Origin: Eutreptiella sp. 'Long Island Sound 2002'
Lineage: Eukaryota > Euglenozoa > Euglenophyceae > Eutreptiales > Eutreptiaceae
Assembly: GCA_964036045.1 (NCBI GenBank)
Contig: OZ038392.1
Location: 18,001,612-18,065,611 of the forward strand
DNA: 64,000 nucleotides
Direction: 5' to 3'
Below are positions 43,984-53,388 of this stretch, piece after piece. A program made the position numbers and the translations under genes. The notes under the pieces were generated by a model that did no database searches, had not been told where the DNA came from, and worked only from the letters and a program-made list of their open reading frames with translations. Position 1 is the stretch's first letter, and every line of letters starts with the position of its first letter.

Positions 43984-46900
43984 TCACTTGGGGCCCTTCC
44001 GTGCCCTCTTGTCTGTGTGCTCCTTGGTGCCCCTTGCCCTTCCCTTGCCCTTGTCCTGCCCCTTCCTGGTGTGGTGGTGGCGGGAGGGGCGGGTTGGGGA
44101 GGGGGCGCCGGTGGCCCAGGCTTGGGGGTGGGTGGCCTGGAGCCACTGGCGGAGGGCTTGGGGGGTGTAGGGGGGGCGGAGGCCCTGGACCGCATCGCGG
44201 AGGAGGGCCTCCCATGCCGCTTGCGGCATGATGGCCTCCGGGGCGGCCTCGTTGGGGTTTGCGGGGGTGCGGGTGCGCACCTCCTCGAAGGTATGCACCA
44301 TGTGCACCCCTTCGTGCCTTCCCGCTCCCCCGGCCCATTTCACCCAGCGGCGGAGCTCCTGCAGAGCGGGGGGAGACCACCAGGCGAGGTAGGCGGGGGC
44401 CCGGGGGGGGGAGGGGTCCGTGTCCGGGGTCCTGGAGCGGCGGGGGGAAGACGTGGACCTGCGGTGGTGGCGGGGGTGGCGGTGCCTGGGGGAGCGGGAG
44501 CGGCGGCGGCGGGGGCTGGGGGTGGAGGACGGGTACGGGCGGAGGGGGGAGCGGGAGGGGGAGGTGGACATGGGGCGGCGGTGGCGCGCTCGGTGGCGTC
44601 CGGGGGAGCGGGAGTGGTGGTGGCGGGGGCTGGGGGTGGTGGATGGGTACGGGTGGCGGGGGGAACGGGGAGCCCGGCGGGGCGTGTGGGGGGAGGGGGA
44701 GGTGGAGGTGGGGCGGCGGGGGGAGCGGGAGTGGTGATGGCGGGGGCTGGGTGGCCGGTGGGGGGAGGGGGAGGGGGACATGGGGCGGCGGTGGCGCTCG
44801 TGGCGGCGCCCGGGGGAGCGGGAGCGACGGGAGCGGGGTCCCTGGGGGTCGTGGTGGTATCTGGGGGAGTGGGAGCGGCGCGAGTGGGTGGTTGAGGCGC
44901 GGTGGGAGTGTGGGCGCCGTGGGCGAGTGTGTCGTGCGGGGGGGGAGCGGGAGCGCCGCCGTTTGCGGGACCGGCCCCCGTCGCTCGAGTCGGGCCAGTC
45001 CGGAAGCGTCGGCGGCATCTGGGGGGCCTCGCGCGGTGCCGCTTGGGGGGGGAGGTCCCCCGTCGTCCTTGGGGCCCCTTCGGCCATCAAATGGTGGCCG
45101 GGGGGGTACGGGGCCCCGCGCGGTGCCGCCTGGGGGGGGAGGTCCCCCGTTGTCCATGGGGCCCCTTCGGCCATCGGATGGTGGCCGCGGGGGTACGGCT
45201 GGTACGGGGGTGGTGGCTGGTACGGGGGGGGTGGGTATGCGGGCGGGGCGCTCGGTGGCTGCCATCCCGTCCGCTGGTGCTGTTCGTGTACGGGGGGTTG
45301 TGGCCCGGTGGGGTAGGGCGGTGGGCAGTGGTAGTGGTGGGGGTGGTGTTGGTAGTGGTGGTGGTGGGGCCGCTGCTGGTGGTGGTGTGTGTAGTGGTGG
45401 GGTTGGTGTTGTGGGTATGGCCCATGGAGTCCTTGTGGGTTTTCCGGTCCCCCTTGTGGGGGTGGGGGGTTGGCCATCGTGGGCAGTCCCCGGGGCTGCA
45501 CTATGTGGTGGGCATGGGGGAAGGGTTGGGGGCCGGGCTTGACGGTGACGATGGTTGAGGGGTCCCACGTCCCTGGGTCGGTTTGGCCGGCGGTGGTGGT
45601 GGTTTGTGGGGGATGGATGACGGGGCGCTTGGTGACGGGGATGTGGACGAGGGTCTGGACGGGGTCGTGCTGGGTGGCCGTCTCCGCGGTGGTGGTGGGT
45701 GCCGGCGGGAGGGGGGGGCGGGTTGCGGTGGGCGGGGGGTCCTGGCTTGGGCGAGGGCCCGGGCGGGGTAAGTGTCGGGTGGTTTTGTGTCGTTGCGTAT
45801 GCGGTGTTGTGTGTGCTCGCGTGGGCACCGGCTTGGGTTTTGGGTTGGGTTTGGGGTTTGGGTCCGGTTTTGGTTTGGGGTCGGGTTTGGGGTTGGGGTC
45901 CGGTTCCAGGTTGAGGAGTACCTCTGTCCGGAGGTGTGAGGGCGTCGATGTCGGGTCGGGGGTCGTCCCGGTGGGTTGCCGGGGTGCCTGAGTCGCCTGT
46001 GTGGGGGTTGGGGGGCTGGTGCGTGCGGCCGCGGCTTTGGCTTTCGCCGTGGCCTTGAGGATGAGTTTGGCGGGGAGGGGGGGGTCGGAGGATGAGGTGG
46101 AGGAGGTGGAGGAGGCTGAGGACGAGGAGGAGGTGGTGGACGCGGGTGGGGCTGTGATGCGGGCGGGGTTGCGGGCAGCGGCTTCTGCTGCGGCCACGGC
46201 GGGGAGGATGGAGGGCATGTCCCTGGGTTGTAGGTTGGGGGCGGGCAGCTGGGGGGGCCCGGTCGTGACCTGGCGGCCCGGCGGGCCGATCTGGTCGGCA
46301 GCGGCGGGGGAGGGAGGCGCGGGGCTGCGGCCTTCTCGCTCTGGGCTCAGCTGGGCCCGGGTCCTGCAATGTGCGAGGTCGTGTGGGTTGGTGTCCGCCG
46401 GGGGGAACAGTTCGCGTGGGCTGCATTCAGGGGCCGGGGGGGGTGGGCCTGGGTCCTCTGGGGTGTGTGTGGGGGGCGTGGGCGGGCCACTGGGTGGGGT
46501 GGGCGTGCCGCGGGGCGCGGGGCTCCCCTTGGCGGGTGTGTGTGGGTTGTCGAGTGTGGCAGGCGGTGAAGGGTGGCCGGCGGGCGGGTGTGTGGCGGGC
46601 GTGTGCTGGTGTTCGGGCGGGTGGGGGAGGCCCGTGTCGCGGGGCCCGGGGGTGCGCGCGCTGGTGGGCGTGTGTGGGTCTCCGGTTGGGCAGCGAGAGG
46701 GGGGGGGCATGGGCGGGGATTGTGCGGGGGGGTGTGCTGTGCCGGTGTATGTGTTCGTTTGCCGCACGCTTGCGTGGGCAGTTGTAGGCCGGGCGGTATG
46801 GAGGAGAAGCTTGCCGTCTTCTGCTGCCGCGGCAAGGATTTCGCAGACGAGCTTTCGTATCTGGTGGACCTCTTGGTCAGTGGTGGGAAGGGGGCATGCT

Positions 46901-48067
46901 AGCTTTGGGCTAAGACCCGCGCGGTTGAGGACCCTGTGGATGGCGTGGTACCCGCAGGTGAGGGACTGTTGCGGTCTGGGGGGGGGGGTTTGGTCGTGTG
47001 TCCGGGCCTGCCTCGACTTGTGTGTGGGCGGTGGGGATGGCCCAAACCCAGGGCACGGTCCCCGTGGGTGGCCAGTGGCGCTGGATCCAGTGGGTTAGGC
47101 AGAGCATGGCCAATCCCAGGTGGTAGCCCGCCTTCCCTGAGGTGATTTGGGCCAGGGCGCGGGCTGGGGGCGTGTCCCCTGGCTGGAGGACACCCCTGAG
47201 GATCCTGTGCTGGGTGGTGGGGTCCCCCACTGCCCCTGGTGGGGCGGTCTCCGGGGCGTACATGGTGTCTTTCCCCTGGATGATCCATTGCTGGCCGGGG
47301 GACGTAGCCGTAGCGGCTATCACGTAGTAGTGGCCGCGCTCGAGGACTGTAACCCAGACCTCCGGTGGGGGGTGGCCACTGTCTGTAGGTGGGGGGGGGG
47401 GGTCATCGTCCGGGGTGCGGAGGCCGGCGGCGCGGAGGGCGGTGTCGCGGTTGGGCGCGGTGGCCTGTTCCCACTGCTCTGGGTGGTTCGGGTCCGCTGG
47501 GTGGTCCGTCTCTGCTTGGGCCCGCCGTAGGCGTACGGTCCCTCGACGCGTGACGTTGCTGCCGGTGTCGTGCGTCAGGGCCTGGCCCCACTCGATGGGG
47601 GGGATCCAGATGGGCTGGCCCCGGGTGTGTTTGCGGGCTCGCCAGAGCACGAGGTCCACTATGGTCTCGTGGAGGCCGCTGCCTCGGGTGGTCAGGTCCC
47701 GGAGGGCTTTGACGGTGAGCTTGGTCCAGTCCTCTTGTAGGCGGTACCAGCCCAGGGGGGTGGCCGGGGCCCTGTCTTGGAGGGTCGCTCGGAGGAGGTC
47801 AGGGTCGCGGATGGTGGCCGGTGTGAGGGGGGGGTGCCCCGGGTCCGGGGGGGGTGGGCTGGATGGGCTGCCGGGGTCTTGCGTGTCTACGTCGATGTAT
47901 GGTTGGCCCTGGCTGGGCTCGGCCGGACTGGGCGGTGCCGGGTGGCTCCTTGGGTGCGAGACGGGTCTCGGGGCGCTGTGGTGGTGCCTTGGAGACCTGT
48001 GGATGGAGACGGGGGGCGCGTGCGGGGCGTGGAGCGGGTTAGTGGACGTCTGGGTCATGCACGGCAT
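43984..48067 (-). pseudogene. LINE ORF3: Ulp1/C48-like cysteine protease fused to Pro-rich and RS-rich region
   Basis: Starts at ATG 48067, one base after the RNase H ORF's TAA. The first 385 codons contain LHETIVDLVLW (residues 132-142, like the Ulp1 entry helix), H246 in RGHYYVIA, and D266 in QGKDTMY. The frame then enters a run of 11 G on the plus strand (46978-46988). One frame over, the sequence continues with CAA-CAG and, 4 codons on, a Cys (TGC, complement of 46954-46956) in the order Q-S-L-T-C-G-Y-H, the oxyanion Gln and nucleophile of C48 peptidases. That frame stays open to 43984 (about 990 codons): a short helical segment, a long Pro/Thr/Lys-Pro-rich region, His/Pro repeats, then Arg/Ser dipeptides such as RRSRSP and HSRSP at about 44400-45000, and a basic tail. 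C48 enzymes cleave SUMO-like or polyprotein substrates. The break fits a homopolymer indel, real or technical. Confidence 0.65.
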
Positions 48068-48068
48068 G

Positions 48069-49625
48069 TTAATGGATGAGACGCTGCATGTGTTCCCTGG
48101 CGGCGGGGTCGGTGAGTTGTTCCGCGTGTGTTAGCAGGAGGTGTTTGCGGTGTACCATTTGGGCCGCTGCTCTGCGGACCGCTTCTAGCTGGAGGTGTGC
48201 TGCTGCCTCCATGGGGCTTTCCGTGTGTTTGGTGAGGTGTCGGTGCAGGGCCTGTGTCACTGCCCCTCTCATGGTGGCTTCTTTGATCAGGGGGTCCCGG
48301 AAGAGGTGTTCGGTGGCCTGGTGTGCGTGGCTGTGGGTTGGCCATCCTTCGTGTTGTCGCAGGGTTTCCGCCGGGGACCAGCCCACTAGGGTGTCCCTGT
48401 CTGTATGGAGGGGGCATTTCTTGAAGTGTTCCCAGTCCTCCGGGGTGGTGTGGTCGCATGGGCAGCGGGTGTGTTCGTCGGGGACGTGGATGTGCTTGCG
48501 GGCGAGCCATCTGGCGACCCTGGTGAGGAGTGGCAGCTGCTCCCTGAGGAGCTGGATGCGTCGTTTCTGGAGGTGGGCTGGGACGTTTGCTGGGCGGAGC
48601 GCTGAGTGGTAGAGGGGGACTTGCAGTTTGTCCTGGAGCTCCTGGATGTGCGCCCGGCTGTCTGCGTCGCCGAGCACGCGGGCGAGATGTTGGATGGGGT
48701 TGGGGTAGTGGTACGCTCTGTCGTGGGAGGAATAGGGGGCGTCCTCTGGTACCCAGTCCGGGGTCTGATGGGGCTCGGGTACAGGGGGCACGTGTTCGAG
48801 GTGTGTGTGGTTGCGGCCGAGGTCTGGGATCTGGAGGGCTGGTAGGTGTGTTGTGCGCTGGTGTACTGCCTGGTTGTCGACCTTACCATTTCCGTATTGG
48901 TGCCTGTGGGACTCTTGTTTCACGATATGGAGCTGGACGTAGGGGGGAAGGCTGCGTAGGGCTTTCCAGAGTAGCAGTGCCTGGGTGCCGAGGCTCGTCG
49001 CGGTTGCTTTGTGAAGTGGTTGCCTTGCTATGCGGAGGAGCAGGTGTGTGTCGACAGTGGCGTCTACCACGAACCAGACCCGGACGATGCGCGGGGAGTG
49101 GGCGGGTAGGTGGGCCGCGACCTCGGTGATGGCGTCGGCCATGGCCCCTAGCTCCCCGTGCGAAGAGGCCCCATAGGTGGTGTGGCCCGTGTGGTGGTCC
49201 ATGTGGTAGTGTCCCCCGGTGTGGGTTAGCTGCAGGGTGGCCCCCCCGGTGATGGGCGTGAGGGAGGATTCGCCTGAGGCGTCGGTGAAGAAGAGCCGGT
49301 CCGCCGGTGATGGTTGTGGGAGGCGGCATGGGTTCATGGGCAGGTAGGCGTATATGGCAAGGCCCGTGGCGAGGTGGGCTACTGGGGTTGTGGGCTGCAG
49401 GATGGGGGTGGCGTACACCCCTATTCCTTTGGAGATGATGTGCTTCGCTTGGGGGGACAGGGCTATGAGTCCCTGCTCCGGCTGTCCTTGTGTGAGGTAG
49501 GAGTAGATGTAGTGGAGGATGTAGGCTGTGTCGGGGTTTAGGTTGTGGCATGTGAGGGTTTGTGTTTGGTGCTCCGGTGTGTGGCAGGAGTGGTGGAGTG
49601 GATAGTAGGGTGCTCGTGCTTGCCC
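48069..49625 (-). pseudogene. LINE RNase H domain with zinc motif
   Basis: Minus frame of 555 codons if counted from 49736; reliable sequence starts near 49625, where it takes over from the preceding frame. RNase H catalytic residues are all visible: D152 in FTDASG, E195 in GELGAM, D225 in FVVDAT and D287 in YGNGKVDN. It would degrade the RNA strand of the cDNA hybrid. Residues 423-441 carry a zinc-finger-like CPC, H and C arrangement (C425, C427, H437, C441), as is common after RNase H in LINE proteins. The ORF ends RLIH-TAA, followed by C and the ATG of ORF3. The upstream join suggests this was originally continuous with the RT ORF. Confidence 0.8.
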
Positions 49626-50244
49626 GTTCTGCCTGGCTCGTACATGCTGTAACGGATGGCGACCCCTGCCGGGTCGGGGCGGGGGCATGTGGGTGTAGTG
49701 GTGAAGAGCCATTTGGGCGCGTGGTCGGGGTTCCATGCTACCGTGGGGTTAGTGTCGGTGCGGTGGAACCATGGGGCTATCCATGCGTAGGCCTGTGGTG
49801 GTAGGTGGGTTGTGGGGTGGGTGTGGTGGCGTGCTATGAGGTGTAGTACGGGCCATGGTGTGGTTGGTGCCTCGGGGTCACAGGCCCAACATGTGCGTGG
49901 CATGCTCTGGGAATCTTGGGGGACCTTTGGCAGGTCTCGGGCGGTCATGTGGTGCTTCGGTATGCGCCATTTTGCCCCGTGGTGGATGACGGTGGTCTGC
50001 GTGGGTTTGGCTTCGTTCGGGGCCAGTAGCAGGGTTAGTGGTGGGAATGGGCCCGTTACCGGGGGGACGGGTTCGTTTTTGGATCCGGTGGGTGCGTAGG
50101 GCGGTGTCGCTGGGATGGGTCGCGGGTGTTGCTTTGTGAATTCTCGGTAGGCTGTGCGCATGTCTTTGCTGCCCGGTAGAGTGTGTCCCGCTGCTCGTGC
50201 CGTCTGCGTGAGGTACTGGTGGAAGAGCGGTATTGTGGCCATTC
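49560..50244 (-). pseudogene. LINE linker between RT and RNase H, frameshifted
   Basis: Good-looking protein sequence leaves the RT frame near 50247 and continues one frame over from about 50242 (first residues after ATG: MATIPLFHQY) for about 225 codons. It contains a WACDPEAP segment and several His that might bind metal. Near 49620 it passes into the RNase H frame. Two frameshifts on either side of an otherwise sensible linker suggest mutational decay. Alternatively it is a separately translated overlapping ORF starting at the ATG at 50242. Confidence 0.55.
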
Positions 50245-53200
50245 GGGAAGCTGTAGAAAGGGGGTGTGGTGTGCCCCGCTGTGGTGCAGGACTCGCATTT
50301 GGGAGAGGGTGACGTATACTACGGTGATGGAGGCCCCGACAAGGTCTATGGTGTGGATGGTGCCCTTGGGGTGATGGTGGAGGTCCCCGCAGAGGACCGC
50401 TAGTGGCCCTTTCTCTGGGCACGTGTGGTTGGTGAGTATGGCGTGGTGTGGGGATGGGAGGAGAAGTTGCAGGTGGTTCCATAGGCGCGTGTTCATGTTG
50501 GTGGGCATGCCCGTCTGGTGGAGTACCCAGCGCGGGCATGTGTTGCGGGCCCGTTGTGCGGCTTGGAGGCGGATGGCGGTGACCTCGCGGACCTCCGGTG
50601 AGTGGTTGTGGGTCATGCGGTGAAGGAGGAGGGCGGTGTGTCTGGTATAGGCTGCTTTCACCTCGTCCCCTATGGCATCTCCATAGTGGGGCCATGCCGC
50701 TCGGATGGCGCGGGTGGGTATGGAGGTGGGCCAGCCCCCGTGTGCTGCCCATGCCTTGGTCACGGCGCGTGTGGCCGGCTGGAGGGCGGTGGTGGGGTGT
50801 GTCAGGTGGAGTGCTTGGAAGCCTATGGAGGCGTTCAAGACCCCGGTGAGGTAGTACGCCAGGCTCTGGTGGGACAGGGAGAGGGCCTTGGTGGTCGGGG
50901 GCGCATATCTGGGGAGATGGGCGAGGTGCGACTGCAACTTGGGAGGGAGGGTGGCGTCCTCAGGGTTGGCGGCCTGGACTACCCCCAGGTGGGTGGTGGT
51001 CGTCACGACGTGCATGGGGGGCCCTTGTGGCCCTAGGGTGGGAGGTGTGGCAGACCCCTTGATCATGGCCACTGACTTTGTGGGGTGGACGATGAGGTTG
51101 TTGTGGGAGAGGTAGGAGACGGTCACGTCCAGTAAGTCGTTGGCCTGTTGGGTGACCGTTGGTCCGGGGTCCGGGGCATGGGGGTCGTGTGGGGTGTGCG
51201 CGACGGTGAGGTTGGTGTCGTCCGCGAAGCCGACCAGGGGGGAGAGGAGGGGGTAGGGTGCGTAGGCCGGGTAGTCCTGCTCGATTGCGAGGGCCAGGGG
51301 GAGCGTCACTAGAAGGTACAGGAAGGGGCCCTCTGCTCCCCCTTGGGGGACCCCGCTGCCTGGCTCCAGGAAGGGGGTGAGGCCTGCTCCTGTGCGGACC
51401 GTGTATTTGCGGGTGCGGATGTAGTCGGAGGTGAAGTTGTAGAAGGGAAGGCCTAGGCGCTTCCACACCGCTTCTAGAAGGAGCCAGAGGGTGTTCGGGA
51501 AGGCTCCCTTGACGTCGAGGGAGGCGATGATGAGGTCCACCGGGTCCATGTCCGCGATGGTGTCCTGGAGGAAGATGGCCTCGTGTGGGGAGCGGCCTGG
51601 GATGGCCCCCCAGAGGCTCGCTGGTATGTGGGGGTCCAGGTGGGGGCGCATGCGGCGCAGGAGGATGGTCCAGACGATTTTGACCTCCGTGACCGCACAG
51701 ACTATGGGGCGCCAGTTGTCCGGGTTTGCCCAGTCCCCTTTTTTGTAGAGGGGGCGGACAACGTTTGCCCAGTCTGGTGGCAGGGGGGTCCGCCCCGTGA
51801 CGATGTCCCAGAGGCGGTGGGCGAGGACGCGGAGGAGGTGGGCGGGGAGGTGGTAGTATGCCTCTGCAGGGAGGCCGTCGTAGCCTGGGGTTTTGTGTTG
51901 CCGGAGACTGTGGATGGCCTTCCGGACTTCGTGGATGGTGAAGGGGCGTTTTTCCAGGTGCCTCCTCTGGGCGTGGTTGAAGACCCGAGGGAGGCGGTCG
52001 ATTTTGGACTGGGTGTCTGGGTCCAGTGTGTCTTGGGTGGGGGTGTGTTGCCGGAGGAAGCTGTCTTGGGTGGCTTGGAGCACTGTGGCTGGGTCGTTGG
52101 TGAGGGAGCCGTCCTCCTGCCGGACCGTGGTGATGGTGCGGTGGCCGGTATCGGTCATGGCGTCGTTGAGGTGGCGGATGGCCTTGTAGGGGAGTTCATG
52201 TTGCGCATACCGTTCGTGTTCCTGGGCGATGCGCTGTTGCCTGTGGATCTGCCACCGCTGCAGGTCCGCCCTGATTTGGGCTATCCGTGTCCTGCAGTGG
52301 TGTATCTGGCGGCGGGTTTGGGGGGTGTCGGTGTGGAGGAGGGTGGCCAGTTGTTGCTTCGCATGCCAGAGGTCATGGAGCATGTCCCCCAGGGCTGTGG
52401 GTGGTTGGTCGTCGTCTGTGTGGGGTTGTTGCTGGACGCCGCAGGCGACGGCGGCCGTGCGCATGGCTGTGAGTAGGTCGGTGGGGTCCGGTTGGATGCG
52501 CCGGGCGCGGTCTATGGCCCTGTGATATTGGGACCAGGCATGCTTGTCATGCAGCGGGGGCATCTTCAGGGGGGGTGGTAGGCCTTGGTCTGCATCTTCT
52601 GGGGGGCTGGGGGGAAGGTTGGGGATGGTGAGGCGGATGTGCAGGGGGCTATGGCCCGTGGGTCCCAGCGGGAGGGGTCCATATCGGGCCTCTGCTCGGA
52701 TGATGGTGGTGGGGTCGCCATAGCATACGTCGATGCGGGATGGGGCGGCATCCGTTTGGTGGGGGAAGTGGGATGGTTGGCCTTCGAGGCTGGCCGTCAG
52801 GTCCACGAGCCCCAGCATTTCGATGGTGTCGCGGACTGCTTGGTCCTGGGGTGTGGCCTGTCCCCCTCGGTCCGCTGGGGTGGGGGCGGCGTTCATGTCG
52901 CCGATGATGACTGTGGAGGCGAGCATGGCCATTTGGCGGTATGCCTCGGCCAGGGCTTGGAGGAAGGGTTCCGTGGCTTCGCCGAACGGGACGTGGGTGT
53001 TGATGACGTTGAGTTGCCATCCGTCCCCGACGACCTCATAGACACCTAGCCTCCCTGGGACGCTGAGGTGGTGGACGAGGTGGACGTGGATGCCGGTTTG
53101 GGCGTATAGGGGGGTCCCCTTGTGCCAGTAGCATTTGTACGCTTTCTGATCCGGGGTATATATGGGGGTGGTCTCTGGGGGGTCGTCGCGCTGTAGGCCT

Positions 53201-53385
53201 TGTTCCTGGAAGGTGAGGAGGTGGGGGACCCACCCCGGCCCCTGTGTCATCGGGAGCTCTTGGAGGGCGGTTGTGGCGTCCTTGGAGTATGTGACGGCCG
53301 GGTGGTTGAGGTCGAGGAGGTTGACGGTGGCCTCGGTGGGGGCGGGCCGGGGCTGTGGAGGCTTGTGCCCTCGGCCCTTGCCCCG
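50056..53385 (-). CDS. LINE ORF2: APE endonuclease and reverse transcriptase
   Basis: Open in frame from just after the ORF1 TGA (53386) to 50056. Numbered from the first in-frame ATG (53250): APE catalytic Glu at E16 (TFQE), GDMN at 117-120, RID at 172-174 and His200 before SPL. The conserved Asn that starts the APE fold lies 19 codons upstream of that ATG (near 53306), so the ATG cannot be the real domain start. RT: WRPIVCA near 513-519, first catalytic Asp at D579 in LDVKGAF, GVPQGG at 633-638 and FADD at 675-678. The protein nicks chromosomal DNA and primes cDNA synthesis from the nick. After about residue 1000 the frame departs from sensible sequence. No restriction-like endonuclease motif is visible. 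Confidence 0.85.
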   Translation of the reverse strand, partial: RGKGRGHKPPQPRPAPTEATVNLLDLNHPAVTYSKDATTALQELPMTQGPGWVPHLLTFQEQGLQRDDPPETTPIYTPDQKAYKCYWHKGTPLYAQTGIHVHLVHHLSVPGRLGVYEVVGDGWQLNVINTHVPFGEATEPFLQALAEAYRQMAMLASTVIIGDMNAAPTPADRGGQATPQDQAVRDTIEMLGLVDLTASLEGQPSHFPHQTDAAPSRIDVCYGDPTTIIRAEARYGPLPLGPTGHSPLHIRLTIPNLPPSPPEDADQGLPPPLKMPPLHDKHAWSQYHRAIDRARRIQPDPTDLLTAMRTAAVACGVQQQPHTDDDQPPTALGDMLHDLWHAKQQLATLLHTDTPQTRRQIHHCRTRIAQIRADLQRWQIHRQQRIAQEHERYAQHELPYKAIRHLNDAMTDTGHRTITTVRQEDGSLTNDPATVLQATQDSFLRQHTPTQDTLDPDTQSKIDRLPRVFNHAQRRHLEKRPFTIHEVRKAIHSLRQHKTPGYDGLPAEAYYHLPAHLLRVLAHRLWDIVTGRTPLPPDWANVVRPLYKKGDWANPDNWRPIVCAVTEVKIVWTILLRRMRPHLDPHIPASLWGAIPGRSPHEAIFLQDTIADMDPVDLIIASLDVKGAFPNTLWLLLEAVWKRLGLPFYNFTSDYIRTRKYTVRTGAGLTPFLEPGSGVPQGGAEGPFLYLLVTLPLALAIEQDYPAYAPYPLLSPLVGFADDTNLTVAHTPHDPHAPDPGPTVTQQANDLLDVTVSYLSHNNLIVHPTKSVAMIKGSATPPTLGPQGPPMHVVTTTTHLGVVQAANPEDATLPPKLQSHLAHLPRYAPPTTKALSLSHQSLAYYLTGVLNASIGFQALHLTHPTTALQPATRAVTKAWAAHGGWPTSIPTRAIRAAWPHYGDAIGDEVKAAYTRHTALLLHRMTHNHSPEVREVTAIRLQAAQRARNTCPRWVLHQTGMPTNMNTRLWNHLQLLLPSPHHAILTNHTCPEKGPLAVLCGDLHHHPKGTIHTIDLVGASITVVYVTLSQMRVLHHSGAHHTPFLQLPEWPQYRSSTSTSRRRHEQRDTLYRAAKTCAQPTENSQSNTRDPSQRHRPTHPPDPKTNPSPR

Positions 53386-53388
53386 TCA
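53383..53388 (-). promoter_or_regulatory. In-frame UGA-CGG between ORF1 and ORF2, candidate readthrough site
   Basis: On the minus strand ORF1 ends CCT-CCC-TGA-CGG-GGC. The sequence after TGA stays open in the same frame for 45 codons to the first ATG of ORF2 and includes the N-terminal part of the APE fold. UGA followed by CGG is a known leaky context, used by tobraviruses and furoviruses among others. Readthrough would give an ORF1-ORF2 fusion. A nonsense mutation in a once-continuous ORF is the alternative. Confidence 0.5.

Noticed and set aside
43400-46426. Minus-strand frame of 1008 codons overlapping ORF3
   Set aside because: It is the out-of-phase shadow of the RS/Pro-rich region. The protease Cys and the downstream sequence fit the other frame.
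48070-49625. Restriction-like endonuclease in the CPC-H-C region after RNase H
   Set aside because: The Cys/His pattern fits the common zinc motif following LINE RNase H. The PD and downstream D/K residues of a restriction-like endonuclease are not seen.
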